From assembly GCF_019669905.1 (NCBI RefSeq), contig NZ_AP019777.1:2232001-2296000 (forward strand): 64,000 nt of DNA. Direction: 5' to 3'. The translations under genes and the position numbers were made by a program. Positions 1-11,100 of the stretch are shown here, piece after piece (position 1 is the first letter of the stretch; each line of letters opens with the position of its first letter). The notes below the pieces were generated by a model. It saw nothing but the letters and a program-made list of their open reading frames with translations, ran no database searches and was not told where the DNA came from. Source of the stretch: Methylomonas koyamae (lineage in GTDB: Bacteria > Pseudomonadota > Gammaproteobacteria > Methylococcales > Methylomonadaceae).

Positions 1-1402
1 CAAGAGCATCGACAACGTCGAAGCCGCCCGCGCCGCGGTGGAAGACTTGTACCGCACTAACGGCTACCAGACCGTCGCCGTCGATATTCCGGAACAGGAC
101 GTCAAGAACGGCGTGGTCTACTTGCAAGTGGTGGAAGGCAAGGTATCGCGCTTGCGAGTCAAGGACAGTCGTTATTTTTCGCTGGGCAAGATCAAGGCCG
201 GCGTGCCGGAATTGGCCGAAGGCAATGTGCCCAACTTCAAGGCTATGCAACAGCAATTGACGCAACTGGCCGGGCAGAGTCCGGACCGGCAGATCGTGCC
301 GGTGTTGCGCGCCGGCGAAACCCCCGGCACGCTGGAAGTGGATTTAAACGTCAAGGACGAACTGCCGTTCCACGGCAAGGTGGAATTAAACGGCCGCAAT
401 ACCTCCAGCACCTCGCGTCTGCGTTTGGTGTCGTCGCTGCGTTACGACAACCTGTGGCAGGAGATGCATAGCGCCTCGTTGATGTATCAGGTGTCGCCGG
501 AAAACACCGCGGAAGTCGACGTTTGGGCCGGTACTTACGCCATGCCGCTGTTCGACAGCGACAGCCGGCTGGCGCTGTATGCGGTCAGTTCGTCGTCGAA
601 TGCGCAGATCGCCAATGCCGGCGCCTTGTCGGTGATCGGTATCGGTAACATCTACGGCGCCCGGCTGGTCAAGCCGTTGAAGCCGGTGGCGGACTATTTC
701 CATACCGCGACGTTGGGCATGGACTACAAGGACTTTCAAGAAGATTTGAATCTGCTCAGCGCCGATTCGATCAAGACGCCGATCAGCTACCTGCCGTTTC
801 TGGCCCAATACAGCGGCAGCCTGCGCGGCGCCGAATCGTTCACCAGCTTCGATCTGGGTTTGCATGTTTCCTTCCGCGGCTTGGGCAATAACCAGAAGGA
901 ATTCGAGAACAAACGCTATCTGGCCAAAGCCAATTACATGTTTTTGACCGGCGATCTGAAGTACCAGCACGACCTGCCGCTGGGAATGGAACTGTACAGC
1001 CATGTTGCGGCCCAGGTAGCCGATACGCCGCTGATCAGTAACGAGCAATTTTCGCTGGGTGGCGACGAAAGCGTGCGCGGTTATTTCGAAACCCAGGCGC
1101 TGGCCGACGATGCCGTGTTCGGTTCGGTGGAATTGCGCTCGCCGCATCTGGGGCCGAGCGATTGGGAGTTTCTAAACAAATTCAAGTTGTTGGGTTTTCT
1201 GGATGTCGGCCGCGGCTGGATCAAGAATGCGTTGCCGGGCAACGTCCGCAGCAATTTCCTCAGCGGCGGCGGCTTCGGTTTACGGTTTCAGATGTGGCGC
1301 AAACTCAGCGGCGCGCTGGATGTCGGTATTCCGCTCACGACTCTGGCGCCGGTGCAAAGCGGCGATCCGCGCGTGCATTTTAATATTGCTACCGAGTTTT
1401 AA
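1..1402 (+). CDS. TpsB two-partner secretion outer-membrane transporter (ShlB/FhaC/HecB family), 5' end outside window
   Basis: Outer-membrane pore that would export a TpsA adhesin from the periplasm. The frame is already open at base 2 and codes in step with the second TpsB at 43342-45027, so the GTG at 38 is internal and the signal peptide and first POTRA part lie upstream of the window. The visible part holds the end of a POTRA_2 domain (motif IPEQDV, then LQVVEG) and a beta-barrel ending in a C-terminal phenylalanine (ATEF). The family motif SVRGY is present in the distal barrel. The likely partner is the TpsA that starts 780 bp downstream. Alternatively it closes another cluster to the left, because in the second set TpsB is the last gene. 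The family call is secure; the partner is inferred. Confidence 0.93.
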   Translation, partial: KSIDNVEAARAAVEDLYRTNGYQTVAVDIPEQDVKNGVVYLQVVEGKVSRLRVKDSRYFSLGKIKAGVPELAEGNVPNFKAMQQQLTQLAGQSPDRQIVPVLRAGETPGTLEVDLNVKDELPFHGKVELNGRNTSSTSRLRLVSSLRYDNLWQEMHSASLMYQVSPENTAEVDVWAGTYAMPLFDSDSRLALYAVSSSSNAQIANAGALSVIGIGNIYGARLVKPLKPVADYFHTATLGMDYKDFQEDLNLLSADSIKTPISYLPFLAQYSGSLRGAESFTSFDLGLHVSFRGLGNNQKEFENKRYLAKANYMFLTGDLKYQHDLPLGMELYSHVAAQVADTPLISNEQFSLGGDESVRGYFETQALADDAVFGSVELRSPHLGPSDWEFLNKFKLLGFLDVGRGWIKNALPGNVRSNFLSGGGFGLRFQMWRKLSGALDVGIPLTTLAPVQSGDPRVHFNIATEF

Positions 1403-1932
1403 AACAGTATTTCCCGGAGTTTTGTAATATTTCGGTAATTATTGGCGGTCTATTTTTTATATATGTTTAGCGGTTGAAGTCTGTTATGTTTTTCTAGTTT
1501 AAATATTAGATATTGTCATAATTTCGTCATAAATATTATTTAATACCTTGGTACAGTTATTAAATTGGATTGGGTATTTAAACTGTAAGGGCACAATTTT
1601 TCGAATTTCCGTGTTTTCGATCCGGCGGCTATATATGGCGCTGGTAAAGTTGAATTTAGCTTTGGTGTTGCAGGTTCCATTATTTGGAAAATAGGGTTTA
1701 GATCGGGTGTTGAATAAATCCCTGTTTTTTTTAAAGGTCCTTTAGGAGCAGGCCGTGCCTGCGACCGAAGTCGTTTGATCGCGGGCACGGCCCGCTGCTA
1801 CCGTCGTTAACTTAACGACATTGGGATAAGCCGGAACGGGGTTTTAATTTTAGAAGTTTCCTGCAGAGATTTCGAATTCTCGGATTCGTAGGATTCAACT
1901 CGGGCCGGTTCGTAATATTGAGTTGATAAAAG
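1403..1932. other. AT-rich intergenic region with one REP-like inverted repeat
   Basis: There is no convincing gene in this spacer between TpsB and TpsA. About 1430-1720 is clearly more AT-rich than its surroundings, as in promoter regions, but I cannot fix a -35/-10 pair. An imperfect palindrome lies at 1747-1799: its arms around GGCCGTGCC and GGCACGGCC pair over about 17 bp with G-U wobble. It looks like a REP-type extragenic palindrome. Confidence 0.5.
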
Positions 1933-1970
1933 TTGGTTTGGGCTGGCTATTCAGCCAAAACCAATCTTTT
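1933..1970 (+). terminator. Terminator-like hairpin upstream of the riboswitch leader
   Basis: Arm TTGGTTTGGGCTG (1933-1945) pairs with CAGCCAAAACCAA (1952-1964) with one mismatch across a 6-nt loop. TCTTTT follows. It could end transcription coming from TpsB and so insulate the riboswitch-controlled tpsA gene. The T-tract is short, so efficiency is uncertain. Confidence 0.5.
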
Positions 1971-2065
1971 GCGGAAAACGTTTTACCGGCCTGAGAAATC
2001 GGCGCTAGGCAGAACGTCGTAAACAAAGCCGAACGAACAAGTTTCAGGCAGGTTTTTTAAATTTT

Positions 2066-2140
2066 ATTGCAATTGCCAAACCCGTTGCGAAGCGGGGACG
2101 GAAAGCCACGGGTCTTGATGCCAAGACAGCCGGGTTGCCA
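2066..2140 (+). ncRNA. Cyclic di-GMP-I riboswitch (GEMM-I) in the tpsA leader
   Basis: The sequence fits the GEMM-I aptamer. Hairpin 1 (2081-2096) has a 6-bp stem closed by a GCGA (GNRA) tetraloop. It is followed by the conserved core GACGGAAAGCC (2097-2107). Hairpin 2 has the stem GTCTT/AAGAC (2112-2116, 2123-2127), and the conserved tail AGCCGGGTTGCC (2128-2139) follows. GCAA at 2069-2072 can close the outer helix with TTGC. The start codon of the giant adhesin is 43 nt further on. The tail CGGGTTGCC can pair instead with GGCAACCG (2171-2178), which overlaps the GAGG ribosome site. ATGG-TGAA-CCAT plus T5 (2149-2165) is a weak terminator alternative. The aptamer call comes from motif recognition; the switching mode is inference. 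Confidence 0.85.
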
Positions 2141-2182
2141 CCAGACCGATGGTGAACCATTTTTGATCGAGGCAACCGAGAC

Positions 2183-5100
2183 ATGGCTAAATCCGCGGCA
2201 TTTCCACGGCAGACATCCTGCGAACCGTTCCGACTGAATCCTTTGGTGGCCTGCGTCCGCTTGGCGCTGACCGGCGGTATGCTGGTCGGCGGCGCCAATC
2301 CGGCTTGGGCCGAATTGCCGATTCCGGCGGCGACCTGGGTCACCAGCGGCGCAGCGACCAGCCAAGTGATCGGCAATACCCTGCGGATCGACCAGACCAC
2401 CGACAAAGCGATTCTGAACTGGGACCAGTTCAACGTCGGCCGGGAAAACACCGTGCAATTCGTGCAGCCGAACAGCCAATCGATCGCGCTGAACCGGATC
2501 AACCAACACGATCCCAGTCGAATTTTCGGCCAGATCGTCGCCAACGGCCAAGTCTACCTATACAACAAAAACGGGTTCGTGTTCGGCAAGGATGCGGTGA
2601 TTAATACCAACACCGTGGTCGCGACCACGTTGAACATCAGCGACGAAATATTCAACCGCGGCATTACCCGGGTATTCGACGAAAACAACAGTGCGGCATT
2701 GGCGATAGAGCCGATGGCGCCGGGCGATACCTTGGACCCGAAGACCGCGAAAATTCTGATTGAGGCCGGCGCCAAAATTTCCACCGATAACAACGGCCGC
2801 ATCATCATCGTCGCGCCCGAAATCGAGAACCGCGGCACGCTGAGCGGCGGCAAGCAGGGCCAAATCATCCTGGCCGCCAGCCAGGACAAAGTCTATTTGC
2901 AAACGGCGAACAAAGACGATCCGTTCGCCGGTCTGATCGTGGAAGTGGATACCGGCGGCAAGGTCACCAACGCCACGTCCGGTAACATCAGCGTGCGCCA
3001 GGGCAACGTGACGATGGCCGGCTTCGTCGTCAATCAGCAAGGCCGGGTCAGCGCCACTACCTCGGTCAACGTCAACGGTTCGATCCGCTTGCAAGCTGCC
3101 GAAAAGAGCGGTGTGCTCGGTGCGCGTCTGGTGGCGACCCGTACCGACCGCGCGGCCGATGCCGGCGACGGACTGGGTACCAAGGCGAGCGTGACCTTCG
3201 GCGCCAACAGCAACACCGAGATTGTGGCCGACGCCGAGGGCGGCAGCGCCGCCGATGGCCAAGTGCAGCCCGATTCCTATCTGGCGGCGACGGCCAATAC
3301 TATCGTGGTCGAGGGCGGCGCCAGCGTCAAAGTCCCCGGCGGTAAAGTCAACTTGACCGCGACCGACAATCTGGCCAAACCCAATTTGGGTACCAAGGGC
3401 AGCATCCGCATCGACAGCAACGCGGTCATCGACGTTTCCGGTTATAAAAACGTCGCGGTGGCGATGGAACGCAACGTCGGCGAGGTGTCGGTACAAAGCT
3501 TCGATTTACGGGATGCGCCGTTGCAGAAGTCCGGGGTATTGAAAGGCAAAACGGTTTACGTCGATTTGCGCGGCGACACCCAAATCGTCGATACCGCCGG
3601 CGCCAAGGACCGTATCAGCCGCAGTATTCAAGAACGGCTGGCCGAGGGCGGTACGATTACGCTGACCTCCGGTGGCGACATTGCCGTCAACCAAAACGCG
3701 AAGTTCGACATATCCGGCGGCTCGGTCAGTTATGCCGGCGGTTACGTCAATACCACCAAGTTAATGAACGAGTACGGCCAGATCGTCGATATCGGCGACG
3801 CCGATCCGAACGACCATTACATAGCGGTATTAGGCGTGGTCAACCAGACCCACAAAAAATGGGGCGTTGAAAAGATCTATAACTTGTTGGGAGCCGGCTC
3901 CTTCGCCCAGTTCGAACGCGGTTACAGCGAAGGCAAAAGCGCCGGCAGTCTGAACCTGCAGACGGCGCAACTGGCCTGGAACGGCGATTTGGCGGCTGGC
4001 TCCCAAGCCGGTATCTATCAGCGCGATTTGGCGAAACTGCCCGGCGCCGGCGAATTCAATATCGATTTGGCGCTGTTTTTGTCGGCGCAGGATGTTAAGT
4101 TGCAAACGGCGCCCGGCGCGGTTCGGATCGCGGCGGATCAAGACTTCCCGCTGCAAGGCAACGGCCGGCCGGCGGATTTGCTGATTTCCACCGCCAAACT
4201 GGAACAATCCGGCGTCGGCAAGTTTTCGTTAAAAACGCTGGGTAGTGCCACGGTCGGCGCGGACGTTGCCATTGCGATGCGGCCCACCGGCAGCCTGAAT
4301 CTGGAAGCCGGCAGCGTTAACTTCGCCGGCGATTTCAAAGCGGCCGGCGGTAGCATTACTCTGGCGGCGTCCAACAACGCCAAGTTGCCCGGTTCCGGCG
4401 GATTGTTGTTGGCTGAGACAGCCGATTTGGACGTATCGGGATTATGGGTCAACGACCTGCAAAAAGGCTTCGATGCGGCTCCGACCGATGCGTTGGCGCT
4501 GGCCGGCGGTAAGGCCACACTCAGATCGCAAGGCGAGTTGACGGTCGCCGCCGGTTCCCGGATTCGGGCTGATGGCGGCGCCTGGTTGGCGCTGAACGGC
4601 GAGCTTAAGGCCGGCAAGGGCGGCGATATCACGTTGGCAGCCACGGCCAGCGGCTTGAGCTACCCGGTATTGAACGTGGCCGGCGACGTGTCCGCCTACG
4701 GCCTGGAACAGAACGGCAGTCTGACGTTGGAGAGCGGCAAGATCGTGGTCGGTACCCCGGCAGCCGGCGAGGCCGATCAAGCCTTTGTGGTCGGTGATGG
4801 CGGCTTCGACGCCTCGCGTTTCGCCGCATTCAATGCGGTCAATCTGGTCGCCAATACGGCCGCCGTCACCGTCAAATCCTCCACCGATCTGAATCTGCGC
4901 GCCAAAAATCTGGAATTGAATGCCGACTACCAAAACCGCGCTACCGGTGCCGAAATGCGCGGTTTCAGCCGCATCGTCGATTTGCCGGAACACATGCGCC
5001 AACCGATGGCGGTCAAGTTGCAAGGTTTTACCGAAGTGGCTTTGGAAACCGGCAGTGCGATCCGCGCCGATAAAGGTTCCAGCATCAGTCTGGTCAGCTC

Positions 5101-8100
5101 CGCCGGCAGCATTTACGTCGACGGCACCGTGCAAAGCGACGGCGGCAAAATCAACTTGACCGCGACCTCGGTCAACGATCAGGAATACGACGACAAGCAG
5201 GTGATCTGGTTGGGTGCGCACGCCAAATTGCTGGCGCAAGGTACCACCCGTTTGAACCCGGCCGACGTGTTCGGCCGACGCACCGGCGTGGTGTTGGACG
5301 GCGGCGAAGTCGTGTTCGATGCGTTGCGTGGGGCGGTGGTGTTGGAGAACGGCTCTTTAATCGACGTTTCCGGTACCAGCGCCGAACTGGATATCCAGCA
5401 AAAAGGCAATCCGTTGGCGAATAACTTCGCCCGGCAGCGCATTGCGTCGAATGCCGGCAAGGTTAAGGTCACCGCCGCCGAGGGCGCGGTGCTGGAAGCC
5501 GATTTCCGCGCTAACGCCGGTTCGCCGTTAGCCCACGCCGGTAAGTTGGAACTGGCGCTGGACCGTTTTCGCCGCAACCCGCCGTCTCTGCCGGAAATCC
5601 CGTTCCCCAGCAATCCGCTGGTGATTAATGTCAGCCAATCTTCCCGGCGCTCTTCGAACCAGGAGCCGGTTTACGGCGAACCCTTACCGCTGGAGCTGAA
5701 CGGGCAAATGTCGCTCAGTGTCGACCGCTTCGCCGCCGGCGGCTTCAGCGATTTGAGCCTGACCGCGGACCAGGTTGTATTCCACGGCCGTGTCGAACTG
5801 CAAGCCGGCGAGCGCATCAAAATCGACGCGGCCAAGGTCAACGCAGTCGGCATCGACGGCCAGGCCGCCGACGTCGAGTTGAATACCGTATTCCTGCAAA
5901 TCGGTTCGTCGTTGAACCGGACAGTGGCCGACACGGCCGACATCGGCAGCGGCCGTTTTAGCGGCAATGCGCAATGGATACAACTCAACGGCGCCACCCA
6001 ATGGAATGGCTTCGAACGCATTGCGCTGAACAGCCAACACGATTTACGTGCGGTCGGCATCCGCGAATCCGGCGACCAGCGCGATTTTATCGGCGGTTTG
6101 GTGACCGCCGCCGATTTGTATTTGCAGGCTAGCCAGATTTATCCGACCACCTTGAGCAATTTCACGTTCGCGGTGAAAAACAACGCCGACGGCAAAATCG
6201 TTATCACCGGCAACAATACCGACACCGATAACACGCCGCTGTCCGCAGCCGGCCAGTTGATCTTCGATGCGCCGACGATTCGCCAGGCCGGCGCGATCAA
6301 AGCGCCGATGGGCACGATAACCCTGAAAGCCGGCCGCGAATTGACGCTGGAGCAAAACAGTCTGACTTCGGTCTCGGCCCGCAACATGAAATTCGACGCT
6401 ACAAGCCAAACCTGGGTGGCCGGCGCGGATATGACGATTCCGTTCGGCGTGACCCAGGGCGGCCTGGATTGGCTGTATCCGCTGGACGACGCCGGCCGCA
6501 AGCTGGTATTCGATACTGCACCGGAAAAACGGCTGGTGTTGTCGGCGCCCGATATCGATATCAAAACCGGCAGTACGGTGGACGTAGCCGGCGGCGGCGA
6601 TTTGCTGTCCTACGAGTTCCAACCCGGAGCCGGCGGTTCCTACGATTATCTGCAAGCGGGCAGCCCGTCTTATCAGGGCGGCTTTGCGGTATTGCCCAGC
6701 CTGGGTTCCGACTTGGCACCGTTCGACCATTACGAAAGCCAGTATTTGCCTTACGCCTTCGGCAGCAAGATTTATCTGGAAGGCGGCTCCGGCTTGGCGG
6801 CCGGCGAATATGTGATTTTGCCGGCACGTTATGCGCTGTTGCCCGGCGCTTATTTGGTGACGCCGCAAGCCGGTACCCTGGACTTGCCCGCCAACCAAGC
6901 CACGATAGACGGTCGGGCTATCGTACCGGGCTATGGGGTGCAGGCCGGTACCGGCATCCGCGACGCGCGCAGCAACGGTTATTTGATCGAGACCGGCGCC
7001 GACGTGCGCATGCGCTCCAGTTACGACATTCACACCGCCAACGATTTCTATCGGCAACGGGCAATCAAGAACGAACAAGCGGTGCCGCTGCTGCCGAAAG
7101 ACGCCGGCCAGATTTCGTTGGTGGCGCAAAACCAATTGGTCATGGACGGCAAGTTTTTGGTCGAAGCGGCCAACGGCGGACGGGGAGCGAAGATGGATAT
7201 CGCCGCCAACCGGATCAGCGTGGTCGAGCAACTCAGCCTGGCGCCGGCAGCCGGCGTGCTGGAAATATTGGACAGCGACCTCAGCGCGTTGCAGGTCGAT
7301 AGCTTGTTGCTGGGCGGCGCGCGCAGCCGTAACCAAAGCAAAGCCGGCGAAACCGATATCCAGGTCACCGCCAGCGAGGTGGTGTTCGGCGAGAACGTGG
7401 ATTTGAGCGGTCCGGAAATCATGGCTACCGCGACCGGTTTGATCGACGTGCGCGCCGGCGCGGTGCTGGAGGCGGATAGAGCTGCCAACAGCGGCGACAG
7501 CGTGTTGAACATCGCCGGCGACGGCGCGATTCTGCGCGTGTCCGGCGATAAGCAAGTAGTCTTCAATCGCAGCGAGACTTCGGCCGATGCGGTCAGCGGC
7601 GAACTGCGGGTTGCGGCCGGCGCTACCCTGAAATCGGCCAAATCTATGCTGTTGGGCGCGACCCGCTCCACTCAGTTGCTAGGCGAACTGGAAATGGACG
7701 GAGGTTCGTTGAACCTGACCGCCAATACCATTAACCTCGGCGAAGTCGAGGCATTGGCCGGCGCCAACGCTCTGAACTGGTCGAACCGCAAATTGTCTGC
7801 TCTGGCCGTCGACGAGTTGGTATTGACCGCGCGCGACAGCGTCGGCATCTACGGCAATCTGCATATGGTCAACGCCGACGGCTCGGCTGCGCTCGATGAG
7901 AACGGCGCCACCCGTGCGATCCATTTCGGCAGTTTGACCTTGAACGCGGCCGGCATTGCCGGATATGGCGCTAGCGGCGACCGCGCCCAATTGTCTGCCG
8001 ATAGCCTGACGCTGCAAAACAGCGCCGGCGCGCAAAGTTTGCGCAGCGGCAGCGGCAGCGGCGGCTTGGCCTTAACCGCCGATAGCCTGAAAGTTGGCGA

Positions 8101-11100
8101 CGGCAGCTTCACAATCGACGGTTTTACCGTGGTCGGCGTCGAGGCGGCTAAAGAATTTCGAGCGGCCGGCCAAGGTACGCTGAAAGTCGCTGCCGACCTG
8201 AATCTGGCCGCCGGCGTCGTGACTGCCGACGGCGGCAGCCGGATTACGCTGGATGCGGCCGGACACGACGCCGTTTTCACCGCCCTGGATAGCGACGCTG
8301 CCGTTGCCGACGGCTTGGGCGGGGCGATTCGTGCCGTTGCCGATAGCATCGACTTTAACGCCAAAGCGGTACTGGCTTCCGGCGCGCTGGAATTGCACGC
8401 CTTGACCGGCGACGTAACCATAGGCAGCGAGGCCGATATCGATCTGGCCGGCCGTAGCGTGCGTTTCGCCGACCAAAACCAATACACCGCCGGCGGCAGT
8501 TTTAAAGCCGTGGCCGACAATCGGCGGGTTGTGGTGCAACAGGGTGCCGCGATCGATGCCGACAGCGGCGGCGGTAACGCCCAAGGCGGCGATATCGTGT
8601 TAAGGGCGCCGAACCAGGCGTTGCTGTTGCAAGGTCAAATCCACGCCAACGGCGGCAGCGCCACGATTGAAGTAGACCGCTTCGATGCCAACGCCGATTT
8701 CGGCCAGTTAATGGCCATCGTCAATAATGCCGGGATCGACCGGTCCATCTACTTCCGCGTGCACAACGCCAATATCGATCAACAGGCCGGCAACGTTATC
8801 GCCGCCCGCAAGGTCACGTTGGCCAGCGATAACGGCAGCGTGAGCCTGGCCGGGACCATCGATGCCGATGCGGCCGGCAATGGCGGCGAGATCAACATTT
8901 ACGCCGGCCACGGCATCGCGCTGAAAAGCGGCGCCGAGTTGTCGGCGGTAGGTATCGGCGACGGCGCCAAGGGCGGTAAGGTATTGCTGTCTTCGACCGA
9001 TGCCGATAGCGACGGGATCGCTATTGCGTCCGGCGCGAACATCGACGTATCCGGCAACGGTGCGGCCGGCGGCGAGGTTACACTGCGGGCCAGACGCACA
9101 GCGGACGGTATCGATATCCAGCAGGTCGGCGGCACGGTAACCGGCTATACCAAGTTTTACGCCGAAGGCGTCCAGGTGTATGGCAATTCGGCGCTGGGCG
9201 ACGACGGCGAAATCAATGCCGCCGACATCGAACAGATCAAACAGGATACCGCGGCCTATATGACGGCACAGACCATGCAAAACGTCGCCGCGCTGGCGCC
9301 GGGCTTGCAGTTGCTGGCCGGCGTCGAGATCGATTACGACGGCAATCTGGCCTTGCAAGACCGCTGGGATTTGGCCGATTGGCGCTACGGTAACCTGGCA
9401 GACGGCAACGTCTGGAACGACACGCCGGGCCGCTTGGTGATTAAAACCAGCGGCGATTTCAACGTGAACCAGTCGCTGAGCGACGGCTTCAAAACCGAGC
9501 TGTTCCGCTATCCGGCCGCGACGGGTACCGGCACTAACACCGCGCGTATCGTCGATAAATTGCAGGGCGGCGAATCTTGGTCCTACAACATCGTGGCCGG
9601 TGCGGCCGGCGGCAGCGCCGATTTCAACGCCGTTGCCGGCAGCGGTGGTTTGAATATCGCCGAAAACACCGTGATTCGCACCGGTAGCGGCGACATGTGG
9701 ATCGGTGCCGCCGGCGACATCAGTTTTGCTGCCGGTTCCGCTTCGGTCTACAACGCCGGCCGGCCGACAGAAACCACGCCGTTCGGCAACTTCAAAGACC
9801 GTTTCATCGGTACCGCGTTTTATACCGAGTATCCGGTAGACGGCGGCGACCTGACCTTGGCGGCCGGCGGTAATATCAACGGTGCGGTAACCGACAACAA
9901 CTTCAACAACTGGCTGCTGCGGATCGGCAACTGGACCGCGGACGGCAGCCATGCTCAGGAACGGCCCACGGCCTGGGGCGTGGCGCTGGGCTACATTACG
10001 ACGGGCGGCGGCAATAACGTCGCCAAGGGCAACGCCCCGTTCTTCCAGCAAAACGTCGGCTCGTTCGGCGGCGGCAACGTCAACGTCGTCGCCGGCGGTT
10101 CGATCAGCAATCTGGACGTGATGATGCCGACCACCGGTAAGCAGGTCGGAACGCCGAACAATACCGACAACACCAATCCGAACCGGTTTTATACCAACGA
10201 AGTACAAGTCAGCGGCGGCGGCACGATGCAGGTCAATGCCGGCGCCGATATCGTCGGCGGTAACTACTATCTGGGCAAAGGCAGCGGCGCTATCGCCGCC
10301 GGCGGCAAGATCGCTGCGGCCGACGCCTCCGCCAAAGGTCCTAAGCTGTTGGTCGGCGATACCCGGATCGATGTCAGTGCCCGCGCCGGTGTGGATTTGT
10401 CCGGCGTCTCCGATCCGATGATGCTGCACAGCGGCGATGTCAACTTTTTCAGTTACAGCGCGAATAGCGGCGTCAACGTCGAATCGCTGGCCGGCGACGT
10501 GGTGTTGCATGCCGACGGCAACGTATTCGGCCCGCCGGATTCCATCGTCAGCAGTGCCCAGGCCGAACTGGCCCGGATTTATCCGGCGACCTTGAATGCC
10601 GTGGCGGTAACCGGCAGCGTGCGTATCGCCGACAAGATCGTATTGTTCCCGGCACCTGCCGCTCAGCTCGGCATTTTGGCCGGCGCAAACATCACCGCGG
10701 AGCAGGGCACGCAATTGTTCATGTCCGATTTCGACGTTAGCCTGCTGCCGACCGCGGCGTTGCCGGTGAAAAAAGACGAGGACGTGATGGCCACCATCGG
10801 CGCCAATATCGCCGAATCGCACGCGACCGAGCCGGTGCATGCCGCGGATATCTCGCCGGTACGTTTGGTCACGCGCACCGGCAATATCGAAAACATCATT
10901 TTCACGCTGCCGAAGCACGTGTTACTGAGTTCCGGTAAGGACTTGTTGGACGTTTCGGTCGCTGCTCAACACGTTGCAGCCGATACCGTATCGTTGATCG
11001 AAGCGGCGCGCGATATCCGTTACAGTTCGCTGCGCAGTCCGAATACCGGCATTCTCACCCCGAACGAGAACAAAATCGAAGTGGCCGGCGGCGGCGACGT

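Noticed and set aside
38..40. GTG at 38 as the real start of the first TpsB
   Set aside because: Codons 2-37 continue the POTRA domain in frame and align with the complete second TpsB, so the gene is cut by the window edge.
386..1147. Long open frame on the minus strand inside tpsB
   Set aside because: It mirrors the codon pattern of the plus-strand gene. It has no signal, domain or ribosome site and its product has the low-complexity look of an antisense shadow. The same holds for the long minus-strand frames inside both tpsA genes.
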